From the NCBI GenBank assembly GCA_938083085.1, contig CALLKX010000052.1:1-64000 (forward strand): a stretch of 64,000 nt of DNA, given 5' to 3'. Under the pieces are notes generated by a model, which was not told the origin of the DNA, did not search any database, and was given only the letters and a program-made list of their open reading frames with translations. The translations under genes and the position numbers were made by a program. Positions 49,557 to 58,718 of this stretch are shown here, piece by piece; the stretch's first letter is position 1, and each line of letters starts with the position of its first letter. The DNA comes from an uncultured bacterium (lineage in GTDB: Bacteria; Planctomycetota; UBA1135; GCA-002686595).

Positions 49557-50534
49557 ATGGTGGAACCAGAAGAAGCAGCCGCTCTCGCGGCGACCATGGG
49601 CGCGGAGGCAGGAGGCGAGAACTCCCGCGTCTCCGTGGTGGTTCCCCGTGACTTCACCGAGCCGCGGACGCTGTCGGCGGATCGGATCGATCGGATCCAC
49701 AAGACCCTGTCGTCGCGGCTCCAGGTGATGGCCAACATGTTGGCCGGCCCCCTCCGTGGGCACCCCGTCCTGACGATTGGTGAGGTCAGCGAGGTCAACG
49801 CCCAGGGCCTGTTCGATGGACTTCCGAGCCCCTTCCTCGTCCACGGCTTCCGGTCCGGCGGGCAGCTGGGCTGGGTCATGTGGCAACCAGAGGCTGGTCG
49901 ACTTGCCAGTGACCTGATCCTCTCGGGCCCTGAGGAAGAGCCGGTCGAACAAGAGGAGGGAGAGGAGGCAACGCCGAAGGAAGAGCCGCCGCTCGATCTG
50001 ATCCTCAGCCGAACGGAACGCCGCGTGATCGCCCGCATGCTCGACCAGGTCGTGAGCATGATCCTCGGTGAGTTCGGTCTCACCCTGGAGCCGGGGGCGA
50101 TCTGGCAGGAGCCGGAGGAGCTGACGACCCTCGAGGACCTCGGCCCCGACGCGGACTCTCGTCGCCTCCTGATCCACCTGGGCTTCGAGAACGCCGCCGG
50201 CACCACGTCCGACATCCGGCTCTACATCCCCGGCATCCCCGGAGATGAGTCCGCCGAAGAACAGGCCCGCTCCGCGGCCGCGCCCACCCACCTCGCCCCC
50301 GTCCGAATGAGCGTTGATGCGGTGCTTGGCGGGACCTTCGTCCCCCTCGCCGAACTCCTCAGCGTCGAGGTCGGTGACGTCATCCCACTCGACACGAGAA
50401 TCGGCGACCTCGTCACTCTCGAGATCGAAGAGACAACCTGCGCCGAGGGGCACTTCGGCTCCCATGAGGGCCTCCTCGCCATCCAGCTAGACAAGGTCGG
50501 CTCCGTCCTGCCGCCCATCCCGCCCACCGACTGA
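49557..50534 (+). CDS. fliM: FliM, C-ring switch protein
   Basis: A 325-residue switch protein with the middle CheC-like domain and C-terminal SpoA domain (MSVDAVLGGTFVPLAELLSV then VGDVIPLD). The N-terminal CheY-P binding peptide normally near LSQxEIDALL is not visible; the protein starts MVEPEEAAALAATMG. An acidic Glu-rich insertion lies near 124-142. AGGA just before the ATG supports the start. It precedes fliN by 8 bases. Confidence 0.88.
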   Translation: MVEPEEAAALAATMGAEAGGENSRVSVVVPRDFTEPRTLSADRIDRIHKTLSSRLQVMANMLAGPLRGHPVLTIGEVSEVNAQGLFDGLPSPFLVHGFRSGGQLGWVMWQPEAGRLASDLILSGPEEEPVEQEEGEEATPKEEPPLDLILSRTERRVIARMLDQVVSMILGEFGLTLEPGAIWQEPEELTTLEDLGPDADSRRLLIHLGFENAAGTTSDIRLYIPGIPGDESAEEQARSAAAPTHLAPVRMSVDAVLGGTFVPLAELLSVEVGDVIPLDTRIGDLVTLEIEETTCAEGHFGSHEGLLAIQLDKVGSVLPPIPPTD

Positions 50535-50542
50535 GTGTTCCC

Positions 50543-50911
50543 ATGAGCGAAGAAACCACCAACCAAGACCAAACCAACCTCGAGGACGCCATCGACCGGG
50601 CCACCGAATCGGTCGCCGTACAGGCCGCCGAGATCGGCGAGCTTGCCGGCGCCACCGACACCAACGGTGACCCGATCGGGATGGATGCCCTCATGGAGGT
50701 CCCCGTCCGGGTGACCGTTCGAATCGGTCGGGCCAATCTGACCCTCGGCGAGCTCGTTCAGCTCAGCCCGGGCAGCCTCGTCCCCCTGGACCGGGAGGCT
50801 CACGAGCCCGCCGATGTCCTGGTCAACGGAAAGGTCGTCGCCCGAGGAGAGGTCGTCACGATCGACAACAGCTACGGCGTCCGAGTGACCTCGGTCTCAA
50901 AGGACCTGTAG
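50543..50911 (+). CDS. fliN: FliN, C-ring switch protein
   Basis: A 122-residue C-ring subunit. The C-terminal SpoA domain is canonical (MEVPVRVTVRIGRANLTLGE, LSPGSLVPLDREAHEPADVL, GEVVTIDNSYGVRVTSV). The N-terminal 40 residues are acidic and probably flexible. Last gene of the motA-fliN group. Confidence 0.95.
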   Translation: MSEETTNQDQTNLEDAIDRATESVAVQAAEIGELAGATDTNGDPIGMDALMEVPVRVTVRIGRANLTLGELVQLSPGSLVPLDREAHEPADVLVNGKVVARGEVVTIDNSYGVRVTSVSKDL

Positions 50912-50919
50912 ACGAGCCA

Positions 50920-50934
50920 GGGGGCGACGCCCCC
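50920..50934. terminator. Hairpin between fliN and pepN
   Basis: GGGGGC-GAC-GCCCCC, a 6-bp GC stem in the 43 bases between convergent stops. No T-run on either side, so it could serve both transcripts only weakly. Confidence 0.35.
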
Positions 50935-50954
50935 CGGCCGTGCCGCCCCTACCG

Positions 50955-53606
50955 TCAGCCCTGAAGGGCGCTATTGACGATCTCGAAGACGTCCTTCGAC
51001 AGGCCCCCTTGGCCGGCGATGCGCTCGAGCTGCGCCTTCATCATGTCCCCCCAGGGGGCCTCGAATCGACGCCACGGGTTCAGCGCCCGGACGAGCCGGG
51101 ACGCGACCTGCGGGTTCTTCGGGTCCAGGTCGATCACCGTGTCCGCCAGCACCTCGTAGCCTGAGCCGTCCGCGGCGTGGAAGCCACGGAAGTTCTGCAT
51201 GGCGAAGACGCCGATCAGGGAGCGCACCCGGTTCGGGTTGCCGAGGTTGAAGTCCGCGTGCTCCCGGAGGGCACGCACCGTCTCCGCATCGGTAAGGCGG
51301 GAGGAGGCCTGCAGGGCGAACCACTTGTCCAGCACGAGGGCGTCCTCACTCCAGCGCTTGTGGAATGACGCGAGCGCGGTGTCACGCTCGCCGGAAGCGT
51401 GTTGACACAGGCAGGCGAGCGCGGACTGGGAGTCGGTCATGTTATCGGCCGCCTCGAATTGCTCGGCGGCCATGGCCCGCGCTTCGGCGTCATCGGCAGC
51501 GTTGAGCAGGCCCAGGGTCGCATTGGCCAACCGTCGACCCGAGATCGAGGCCTTGTCAGCCTCGTAGGATCCCACAGGACGCGCGGCGTTCCGAGTGGCG
51601 ATCAGCTCGTCCCGCAGCTCACGGGCGAGCGAGCAAACCAGGAAGTCGCGGGCCTCGATCAGCGCCGCGGGGTGCACCGGGGTCCTCGCCTGTGAGAGGA
51701 CGCTGAAGCCTGGCACGGAGATGGCCTGGGCCTTCAGAGAGCCGTCAAGAGAGTGGTCATGGAGCACGTTCCGTACCGCGTCCACGACGGCGCGATCCAT
51801 CACCAGCTCCTCGCGGCGCCCGGCCCGCTCCGCGAGGTCGAGGACGACCTCGGTGAGCAGCGTCTGGCCCGCGTCCCACCGGTTGAACGAATCCGAATCG
51901 TGGGCATACAGGAACGCGAGCTCCGCGCGCGTCCGCTCTGTCTCCAGTCGGACAGGCGCAGAGAAGCCGCGCAGTACCGAGGGCACCGGCTGCGCAGTCA
52001 CCCCGTGGAAGGTCCAGGTCTGGGTCGCCCCCGTGAGCTCCAGGACGCGCTCTGTCGGAGCCGCGGCCGGATCTTCGCCGTCGAACGCCATGGGGATCGC
52101 CTGGCCGTCCGGGCCGAGGAGGCCGGTCACCACGGGCATGAGCGTCGGCTGGAATGCCGGCTCGTTCTCCGGCGCTGACTGAGTCAACTCGAGGGTAAAG
52201 GTCGACGCTTCCGGGTCGTAGCAGCCACGGATTCGCAGGCCGGGCGTGCCCTTCTGGAGGTACCAGCGTTCGAACTGGCTCAGGTCCTTCCCGTTGGAGT
52301 CCGACATCGCCGCCCGGAAGTCGTCGCAGGTCACGGCCTGCCCGTCGTGCCGCTCGAAGTAGAGGTCCATCCCCTTCCGGAAGCCGTCCCGCCCGAGGAG
52401 CGTCTCGTACATCCGGATGATCTCCGCCCCCTTCTCGTAGACGGTCGACGTGTAGAAGTTGTTCATCTCGATGTACTGCTCGGGTCGGACGGGGTGCGCC
52501 ATCGGCCCCGCGTCCTCTGCGAACTGGTGGGACCGCAGCCCCGCCACGTCGTCGATGCGCTTGACCGCCGCCGAGGTCATGTCCGCGGTGAAGCGAGCGT
52601 CGCGATAGACCGTCAGGCCCTCCTTGAGGGTGAGCTGGAACCAGTCCCGGCAGGTGACGCGGTTCCCCGTCCAGTTGTGGAAGTACTCGTGCGCGATCAC
52701 GGCCTCGACGGCCTCGAAGTCGTCGTCGGTGGCGGTGTCCACGCGCGCCAGGACGTACTTGGAGTTGAAGACGTTCAGCCCCTTGTTCTCCATGGCGCCC
52801 ATGTTGAAGTCGCTGACCGCCACGATCATGTACAGGTCGAGGTCGTACTCGAGGCCGAACTGCTCCTCGTCCCACTTCATGGACCGCTGGAGCGACCCGA
52901 GCGCGTGCTCACACTTGTCGGCGTCACGCGGCTCGACGTAGATCTCCAGGTCGATCGACCGCCCGGTCATGGTCTTGAAGTCGCCGCGGTGGCAGTGGAG
53001 GTCGCCAGCGACGACCGCGAAGAGGTAGCTCGGCTTCTTGAAGGGGTCCTCCCAGACCACGCGGTGCTTGCCGTCACCGAGATCCTCCTGGGAGATGCGG
53101 TTGCCGTTGGAGAGCAGCACCGGGTACTTCGCGCGGTCCGCGGTGAGCGTGACCTGGTAGGTCGCCATCACATCCGGGCGGTCGAGGAACCAGGTGATCC
53201 GCCGGAAGCCTTCGGACTCGCACTGGGTGCAGAAGTTCCCGCTCGACTTGTAGAGCCCCATGAGGCTCGTGTTCTTCTCCGGATGAATACGGACCGTGGT
53301 CTCCAGAGTGAAGCGGTCCGGCACGTCCGGGATGGTCAGCTCGTCGCCGTCGACAGAGTACCCGTCCGAGGAGCGGCTCGCGCCGTCGACGGCCACCGAG
53401 AGCGTCTCAAGCTCCTCCCCATTGAGCACCAGGGGGGCGCCCGCATCTCCGCTCCGGACCACAGCGATCTTCGCCCGGACGATCGTCTCCTCCTCCTCGA
53501 GGTCGAACTCGAGGGCCACGGAGTCCACCATGAAGTTCGGCGGGAGGTAGTCCTTGCGGAACTTCGGCTGGGGGGCGTCCGTGTCGTGGGGGGTCGAGAC
53601 AGTCAT
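50955..53606 (-). CDS. pepN: Aminopeptidase N (M1)
   Basis: An 883-residue cytoplasmic zinc aminopeptidase of the bacterial PepN type. It has the exopeptidase motif GAMENKGLN, the zinc site HEYFHNWTGNR with the third ligand in LKEGLTVYRD, and the long alpha-helical C-terminal half. No signal peptide. The ATG at 53606 is chosen because the mature family start (a few residues before KDYLPPNF) follows it. It differs from the other M1-like gene at 5095, which is exported. Convergent with fliN. Confidence 0.96.
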   Translation of the reverse strand: MTVSTPHDTDAPQPKFRKDYLPPNFMVDSVALEFDLEEEETIVRAKIAVVRSGDAGAPLVLNGEELETLSVAVDGASRSSDGYSVDGDELTIPDVPDRFTLETTVRIHPEKNTSLMGLYKSSGNFCTQCESEGFRRITWFLDRPDVMATYQVTLTADRAKYPVLLSNGNRISQEDLGDGKHRVVWEDPFKKPSYLFAVVAGDLHCHRGDFKTMTGRSIDLEIYVEPRDADKCEHALGSLQRSMKWDEEQFGLEYDLDLYMIVAVSDFNMGAMENKGLNVFNSKYVLARVDTATDDDFEAVEAVIAHEYFHNWTGNRVTCRDWFQLTLKEGLTVYRDARFTADMTSAAVKRIDDVAGLRSHQFAEDAGPMAHPVRPEQYIEMNNFYTSTVYEKGAEIIRMYETLLGRDGFRKGMDLYFERHDGQAVTCDDFRAAMSDSNGKDLSQFERWYLQKGTPGLRIRGCYDPEASTFTLELTQSAPENEPAFQPTLMPVVTGLLGPDGQAIPMAFDGEDPAAAPTERVLELTGATQTWTFHGVTAQPVPSVLRGFSAPVRLETERTRAELAFLYAHDSDSFNRWDAGQTLLTEVVLDLAERAGRREELVMDRAVVDAVRNVLHDHSLDGSLKAQAISVPGFSVLSQARTPVHPAALIEARDFLVCSLARELRDELIATRNAARPVGSYEADKASISGRRLANATLGLLNAADDAEARAMAAEQFEAADNMTDSQSALACLCQHASGERDTALASFHKRWSEDALVLDKWFALQASSRLTDAETVRALREHADFNLGNPNRVRSLIGVFAMQNFRGFHAADGSGYEVLADTVIDLDPKNPQVASRLVRALNPWRRFEAPWGDMMKAQLERIAGQGGLSKDVFEIVNSALQG

Positions 53607-53717
53607 GGATTCGCTACGGCGGAGGAGGAACTGGGTGCGCTGGAGGGCCGGAGAGGTTAGCACCGGGGCCCCGTCGGTGAAGCCCGGCGTGTCCCGTCCG
53701 CGGACGACCCCCCATAC

Positions 53718-54887
53718 ATGACGCTCTTCGCCGCCATCCTCGCCCTAGTTGCGCTCCTCGGGACCCTGTTGGTGGCGCCCGGTATGGCGAGGGTCCGGCG
53801 CCTCCACCCCGACCCCAAGGACCTGGACGCGCCCTCTGTCGCCGTCGTGATCGCAGCACGGGACGAGGCCGAGACGATCGAGCCAGCCCTGCGGTCCCTC
53901 CTGGGCCGCGTGGGGCCCGCGACGCAGGTCGTCGTCGTCGACGACCGGTCCACCGACGGCACCTCCGAGATCCTGGCCGGACTCCAGGCCGAGCACAGCC
54001 AGCTCCGGTGCGTGCGAGTGGACACGCTCCCGCCCGGATGGCTCGGCAAGAGCCACGCCCTCGCCAGGGGCTCCGAGGCGGCGAGCGCGACCGACTGGAT
54101 CCTGTTCACGGATGCCGACGTCGTCTTCGAGGAGGGGGCCGTCGAGGCCGTGGTCCGCTACGCAGAGGCCAACGAGCTTGACCACCTGACCGGTGGACCC
54201 GCCATTCGGACCGCGTCCTTCGCCCTCGGCGGGATGATCGCCGCCTTCGGTGTCCTCTTCGGCCTCTTCACTCAGCCCTGGCGCGTCCCCCTCCCCCGGA
54301 CGCGCTCCGCCGTCGGGATCGGCGCCCTGAACCTCGTCCGTCGTCGCCCCTACGTGAGCGCCGGCGGCCATGAGCCGCTCCGCATGTGCATCATTGACGA
54401 TCTCGGGCTCGGGCGAATGATGAAGGCCGCCGGTGGCCGCTCGGAGTTCGTCTACGCCGGGGACCTCATCGGCATCGAGTGGTACCCAAGCCTCGCCGCG
54501 ATGATGCGCGGCCTCGTGAAGAACGCCTTCGCCGGCGTCGACTTCCGGCTCACGGCGGTCGTGGCCGCGACGGGGTTCATCAGCCTGCTCCTCATCGCGC
54601 CGTTCATCCTCCCCTTGCTCCCGGGTGTGAGCCCCCCGGCGAGGGCCATGGCCAGCCTCGCCGCGCTGCTCCTCCTGCGGGCCGCCCTCAAGGCCGCCGA
54701 GCGGTCGGGCCTCCCGGCCGTGACCGCGCTCTTCTTCCCGGTCGGCCTCATGCTCTTCATCGTCACGCTCTGGCGTTCGACGCTCACCGCCCTCATCTCG
54801 AGGACCGTGGTCTGGCGCGGGACGGCCTACCCCCTCGGAGAGCTCGTCGCCGCGTGCGACACCGCGGCCTGGCGGAGGTTCCGATGA
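53718..54887 (+). CDS. Glycosyltransferase family 2, HpnB/CrtQ-like
   Basis: A 389-residue membrane-bound family-2 glycosyltransferase. One N-terminal membrane segment, the GT-A domain (about 40-265) with VAVVIAARDEAETI, VVDDRSTDGT, the DAD motif in FTDADVVFEEGA, and an ED-like pair in IIDDLGLG, then three C-terminal membrane segments. Similar proteins act in lipid or carotenoid/hopanoid glycosylation. The sugar and acceptor are unknown. It overlaps the HAD gene by ATGA. Confidence 0.85.
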   Translation: MTLFAAILALVALLGTLLVAPGMARVRRLHPDPKDLDAPSVAVVIAARDEAETIEPALRSLLGRVGPATQVVVVDDRSTDGTSEILAGLQAEHSQLRCVRVDTLPPGWLGKSHALARGSEAASATDWILFTDADVVFEEGAVEAVVRYAEANELDHLTGGPAIRTASFALGGMIAAFGVLFGLFTQPWRVPLPRTRSAVGIGALNLVRRRPYVSAGGHEPLRMCIIDDLGLGRMMKAAGGRSEFVYAGDLIGIEWYPSLAAMMRGLVKNAFAGVDFRLTAVVAATGFISLLLIAPFILPLLPGVSPPARAMASLAALLLLRAALKAAERSGLPAVTALFFPVGLMLFIVTLWRSTLTALISRTVVWRGTAYPLGELVAACDTAAWRRFR

Positions 54888-55600
54888 GCCCCGCGGTCGC
54901 AGGCGTCATCTTTGACCTGGACGGGACCCTCACCGCCCCCGGGGCCATCAGCTTCGACCGGATTCGGGCCAGGATCGGCATGCCGACCAAGGGTTCGATT
55001 CTGGCCTGGATCGCCGTCCACGCCGCCGACGCCGCCGAGCGAGCCCGGATGGAGGCCCTGGTGTGGGAGGAGGAGCGCATGGCTCTGGACCGCATGAAGC
55101 TGGGCGCCGGCTTCGCCTCCCTCGCGGCCACGCTCCAGGCCCGCAGCCCTTCGCTCAAGACGGCAATCTGCACCCGCAACAACGGGGAGGCGCTGGAGGC
55201 CTTCGATGCACTCCTGCAGCGCAGCGGCTACCCGTCCAGCGCCGCGCTCTTCCACGTCCAGATCGCCCGCTCTCACCACTCCTCCCACCTCGAGCGCGAG
55301 ATCGAGAACAAGCCCTCGCACGAGCCCGTGCACGAGATCGTCCGGTGCTGGGATCTGGCCCACGTCTATGGCCCGGTCATTGCCCATGAGCACGACACGC
55401 CGCGCCACGGGGAGCTCCTCTTCGTGGGAGACGACCTCGACGACTGCCTGAGCGCGAGGAGAGCCGGGGTCCGTAGCGGCTGGATCCGGCACGGCCAGCG
55501 CTCCGGAGAGCACCCGGGCCTCGCCCGGGCCACCGACCTGCGCTTCGACGACCTCTCACAGGTCGCCGCCGTGCTCAGCCGCCCGCCTGGATCCGACTGA
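54884..55600 (+). CDS. HAD-superfamily hydrolase (phosphatase type)
   Basis: A 238-residue HAD hydrolase, probably a phosphatase. Motif I FDLDGTLT (about 10-17) has both aspartates, motif III/IV includes the late FVGDDLDDCLSAR. A cap region lies between. It starts inside the glycosyltransferase stop, so they are co-translated; it could remove phosphate from a sugar or lipid intermediate of that pathway. Its 3' end overlaps the convergent HEAT gene by 26 bases. Confidence 0.88.
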   Translation: MSPAVAGVIFDLDGTLTAPGAISFDRIRARIGMPTKGSILAWIAVHAADAAERARMEALVWEEERMALDRMKLGAGFASLAATLQARSPSLKTAICTRNNGEALEAFDALLQRSGYPSSAALFHVQIARSHHSSHLEREIENKPSHEPVHEIVRCWDLAHVYGPVIAHEHDTPRHGELLFVGDDLDDCLSARRAGVRSGWIRHGQRSGEHPGLARATDLRFDDLSQVAAVLSRPPGSD

Positions 55601-57347
55601 TCGCGTCCACGAGGAGCTGCTGGGCGATCGGGCTACGCTCCTTGAGCGCCTTGAGCTTGGGGAGCGCGGATCGGGCGGCCGCGCCCATGTGTCCAAGCGA
55701 CTCTGCCGCCACCATGCGACGGTCCGCGAGGCCCGCGCCAAGCTCGAAGGTGAAGTCCTCGAGCACCTCGTCCCCGAAGCGAATCATCAGGGCGGACATG
55801 ATGTAGTGCCCCTCGCGGTAGAGCTCGCGGAAGCGATCGAGTCCGGGGCGCAGCGCCGCGAGGTCGAAGCGACCGATGGCCGCGAGCATCGGGAACGGGG
55901 GCTTGCCGTCGATGGCCGCCACGGCCTCCACCGCTGCGGTCCACGCCGAGGGCGTCGCGATGGCCGCGAGGACCTGGGCCGCGACGACCTGGGTGGAGGG
56001 GTCGGAGAGCTGCTTGATGACGAGGGGTTCGACCTCGATCGCGGCGCGCCCCGCGGACCGCAGGCCCACGAGGGCCTCACGCCGAAGGTCCGTATCGCTG
56101 GACTCCAGCCACCCAGCCCAGAGTGTCAAGGCCGCCTCGGAGATCACCCCGATCTCGCTGAGGATGCGAGAGGCGAGGGCCGCGTCGAGCCGGGTGGACG
56201 GGTCCGCCGCCCAGCTGGCCGCCGAGGAGATGAGGCGGCCCGTCGCCGCCTGCAGCGGGGCCGGAGCCGCGCTGGGGTCCGGCGCCGGGGGAAAGGGTTC
56301 GATGGAGTAGGTCCACGTGGGCGCGATCGCCCAGAGCACTCGCGCGCGGTCGCCCACGCGTCCCCGAAACCCGAGCGGCTTTCCGGCCTCTCGCCAGATG
56401 AACAGCGCGTCCCCCTCAGCGGCCGCCTCGGCGCGCTTGCGCGCCGAGGCGCTGGCGCCGGGAAAGCTCGCTGTGATCGCATCGTTCGGGAGGCCCGGCG
56501 CCGCGGTCACCATGGACCCGAGCGCCCACAGAGCTGATCGGCGGACCTCGGCGTCCGAGCTCGAGGCACGCGCGAGCGCGGGCTCAGCGAGCGCAGCCGC
56601 GCTGCCCCCCAGGATCCCTGCAGCCCACAGGCCCGTCTCCACAAGCTCCGGTCGGTCGCTCTCGATCCAACGGCGGAGGTCGCCGAGATCCCCGCGTCCA
56701 GGTGACTGGGTCCAGCTGATGGAGATCGCCCCAGAGAGGTCGTCGTCACCCACTCCCTTGAGCGCCTTGCCCAGCGGCTCGTCCGTACGGACCTCGCGAG
56801 ACGCGAGGCGCCGGATGGACCGGAGCGCCTCCGCCGAGAACTCATCCCCACCGGCCGCGGCCTCCACGAGGAAGGGCAGCCCCGGCTCACCGAGCTGCTC
56901 CAGCGTCTGGAACAACGCCGGGCCGCGCTCCGCCGCCTCGATGTAGGCCTCCACCGCGAGCCGGGCGCGCTTGCCGAGCTGCAGCAGAGCGCCGGCCACC
57001 GGGCCAGGCGGCACGGGGGCGTCCCCGAAGCTCCCGCTCTCGAGGGCCTCGAGGAGCGCAGCCCGCGCCTTGGGCCCGATCGCCACGAGCGCCTCGCAGC
57101 TCGCGGCCACGAGCTGCGCGTCTCCCGAGGAGAGGGCCTGCATGAGGGCCGGGACCGCCTTGGCGCCCCGCTTGCCCAGGTCCCTGACCCGCTGCGCCGC
57201 GGCCAGCCGCTGGCCAGGGTCACCGCCCTCGAGCTGGGCGATCAGTTCGGAGATATCCTGGCCCACCGTGATGGGCACAGGCTGAAGAGCGATTGCAGCG
57301 CTTGCTCCGGGCAGAGCAACGACGAGCGTGATGAGGAGAGCGTTCAT
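55575..57347 (-). CDS. Exported HEAT-repeat protein
   Basis: A 590-residue protein with a signal peptide (MNALLITLVVALPGASAAIA) and repeated HEAT/PBS-lyase-type helical pairs (for example AAAQRVRDLGKRGAKAVPAL, RAALLEALES, and later EALVGLRSAGRAAIEV, MVAAESLGHMGAAARSALPK). No catalytic residues. Likely a periplasmic or surface interaction scaffold. The ATG at 57347 is chosen for the signal peptide. It lies downstream of mnmH on the same strand with a 105-base gap. Confidence 0.8.
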   Translation of the reverse strand: MNALLITLVVALPGASAAIALQPVPITVGQDISELIAQLEGGDPGQRLAAAQRVRDLGKRGAKAVPALMQALSSGDAQLVAASCEALVAIGPKARAALLEALESGSFGDAPVPPGPVAGALLQLGKRARLAVEAYIEAAERGPALFQTLEQLGEPGLPFLVEAAAGGDEFSAEALRSIRRLASREVRTDEPLGKALKGVGDDDLSGAISISWTQSPGRGDLGDLRRWIESDRPELVETGLWAAGILGGSAAALAEPALARASSSDAEVRRSALWALGSMVTAAPGLPNDAITASFPGASASARKRAEAAAEGDALFIWREAGKPLGFRGRVGDRARVLWAIAPTWTYSIEPFPPAPDPSAAPAPLQAATGRLISSAASWAADPSTRLDAALASRILSEIGVISEAALTLWAGWLESSDTDLRREALVGLRSAGRAAIEVEPLVIKQLSDPSTQVVAAQVLAAIATPSAWTAAVEAVAAIDGKPPFPMLAAIGRFDLAALRPGLDRFRELYREGHYIMSALMIRFGDEVLEDFTFELGAGLADRRMVAAESLGHMGAAARSALPKLKALKERSPIAQQLLVDAISRIQAGG

Positions 57348-57452
57348 GGGAGTCCGGGTGCGAGCGGAACCAGGAGGAGAGCCGCGCTGGCCCCTACCTG
57401 CCAGCCCCAAGCGTCCGGATCACTGCTCGCCAGGTTCAGACCCTGCAAAGGA

Positions 57453-58676
57453 TCAGCTCCGGACGCTCGAGAGCCGCTCCTCGACCCAGCGGACGACCGC
57501 TGCCGCGGCGTCCTCGGCGCGCTCCGCATCGACGCTGGTGGCGTACTCCTTCCCGGCTTCGCTGCGGCGATAGAGGGGGTCGTAGTAGCGCTCCAGCAGG
57601 AGCTCGACCAGCGGCCCGATCTCCCGGCGGTCCAGCATTCCCGCGAGGTCAAGGGCGCCGTCCATGCGCTCCGAGATCGTCTCCAGCTGGCGGCGGAGCA
57701 CCGGGAGCCCGGACGGGTCCGCGAGGTAATCCTCCGAGAGGACCGTGACCCGGCGCGGCGTCCCCGCGGTCACCTCGATGTTCGTGGCGGCCTTCATGGC
57801 CGCCCAGATGCCCCGGGGAATCACCGCGTCCCCGACCTTGCGACTCTCACCCTCGACGATCATCACGCCCGCCGGGAAGCCCCGCTCCGCCCGGCGGCAG
57901 AGCCCCGACTCGAAGGCCTTCTGGGACACAGGCGCAAGACCGACCATCCCGAGCAGCGAGCTGCGGTGACCCGCGATTCCCTCGAGGTCGAGGGTCCAGC
58001 CCGGACGCAGGTCCTCGATGGCGCGGAGCACGAGCGTCTTGCCCACCCCGGTCAGGCCGCGCAGGGAGACGACGAGGCCCGGCGGCTCCCACGCCTCGAG
58101 GCGCTCCATGACGCCGCGGCGATACGAGCGATAGCCGCCCTCGAGGCCGACCGCCGTCTCGATGCCGATGGACCTCATGAGAGCCACGACGCTCCGGGAC
58201 CGGAGTCCGCCACGCGCGCAGGTGAAGACCACGGTGTCCTCGGTGAGCTCGCCCACCGTGCACAGCTCCAGCGCCCCCTCCATCCGCGCCATGCCCCCGC
58301 CTGTCAGCTCCAACACCCTGGCACGCAGGTCATCCGGGGGCATCGGCCGGTCAATCGCCGCGAGGATGTCCCTGACGAGGGTCTGGACCCCCTCCACGAC
58401 CGCGGCACGCCCCTCCTGGAAGGCAGCCTCGGGGCCGAACTGCCGATAGAGCAACCCCACGTACGAGCGCGTGTCGTCCTCGAATAGCGGCACGTTGATG
58501 GCGCCGGGCGCGTGGTCCTCCGCGAACTCCTTGGGGGCCCGGAGGTCAATCATCGCCGCTCGCCGCTCGACCGGAGGCATCCGGTCGATGCCCACGAAAG
58601 GGATCTGCAGGGACAGAGGATCCGCGAGGGGATCCGCGAGGGGATCCTGAAGGGGATTCGACGGGTCGTTGGGCAC
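57453..58676 (-). CDS. mnmH: tRNA 2-selenouridine/geranyl-2-thiouridine synthase
   Basis: A 407-residue MnmH (SelU/YbbB) that replaces sulfur with selenium at the wobble 2-thiouridine. N-terminal rhodanese domain with the catalytic Cys in FTCARGGLRSRS, then a P-loop domain with RGLTGVGKT. The family ends normally. The N-terminus has an extra DPLA repeat (about residues 11-22) before the rhodanese domain. The start is GTG, supported by a TAGCTT box 6 bases upstream; ATG at residue 33 is the alternative. SelD, needed for selenophosphate, is not in the window. Confidence 0.92.
   Translation of the reverse strand: MPNDPSNPLQDPLADPLADPLSLQIPFVGIDRMPPVERRAAMIDLRAPKEFAEDHAPGAINVPLFEDDTRSYVGLLYRQFGPEAAFQEGRAAVVEGVQTLVRDILAAIDRPMPPDDLRARVLELTGGGMARMEGALELCTVGELTEDTVVFTCARGGLRSRSVVALMRSIGIETAVGLEGGYRSYRRGVMERLEAWEPPGLVVSLRGLTGVGKTLVLRAIEDLRPGWTLDLEGIAGHRSSLLGMVGLAPVSQKAFESGLCRRAERGFPAGVMIVEGESRKVGDAVIPRGIWAAMKAATNIEVTAGTPRRVTVLSEDYLADPSGLPVLRRQLETISERMDGALDLAGMLDRREIGPLVELLLERYYDPLYRRSEAGKEYATSVDAERAEDAAAAVVRWVEERLSSVRS
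58619..58654. repeat. 12-bp tandem repeat, three units, inside mnmH
   Basis: Three 12-base units, GATCCGCGAGGG twice exactly and GATCCTGAAGGG with changes, encoding Asp-Pro-Leu-Ala/Gln on the minus strand. In-frame, so copy-number change would add or remove four residues without a frameshift. Confidence 0.8.
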
Positions 58677-58682
58677 GCCCGA

Positions 58683-58688
58683 AAGCTA
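58683..58688 (-). promoter_or_regulatory. TAGCTT -10-like box before mnmH
   Basis: On the minus strand TAGCTT ends 6 bases before the GTG at 58676, the leaderless-type spacing also seen at 9174 and 29841. Confidence 0.4.
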
Positions 58689-58718
58689 ACCGAGATCCGG
58701 CTCGAGGGGACCGCTGCT

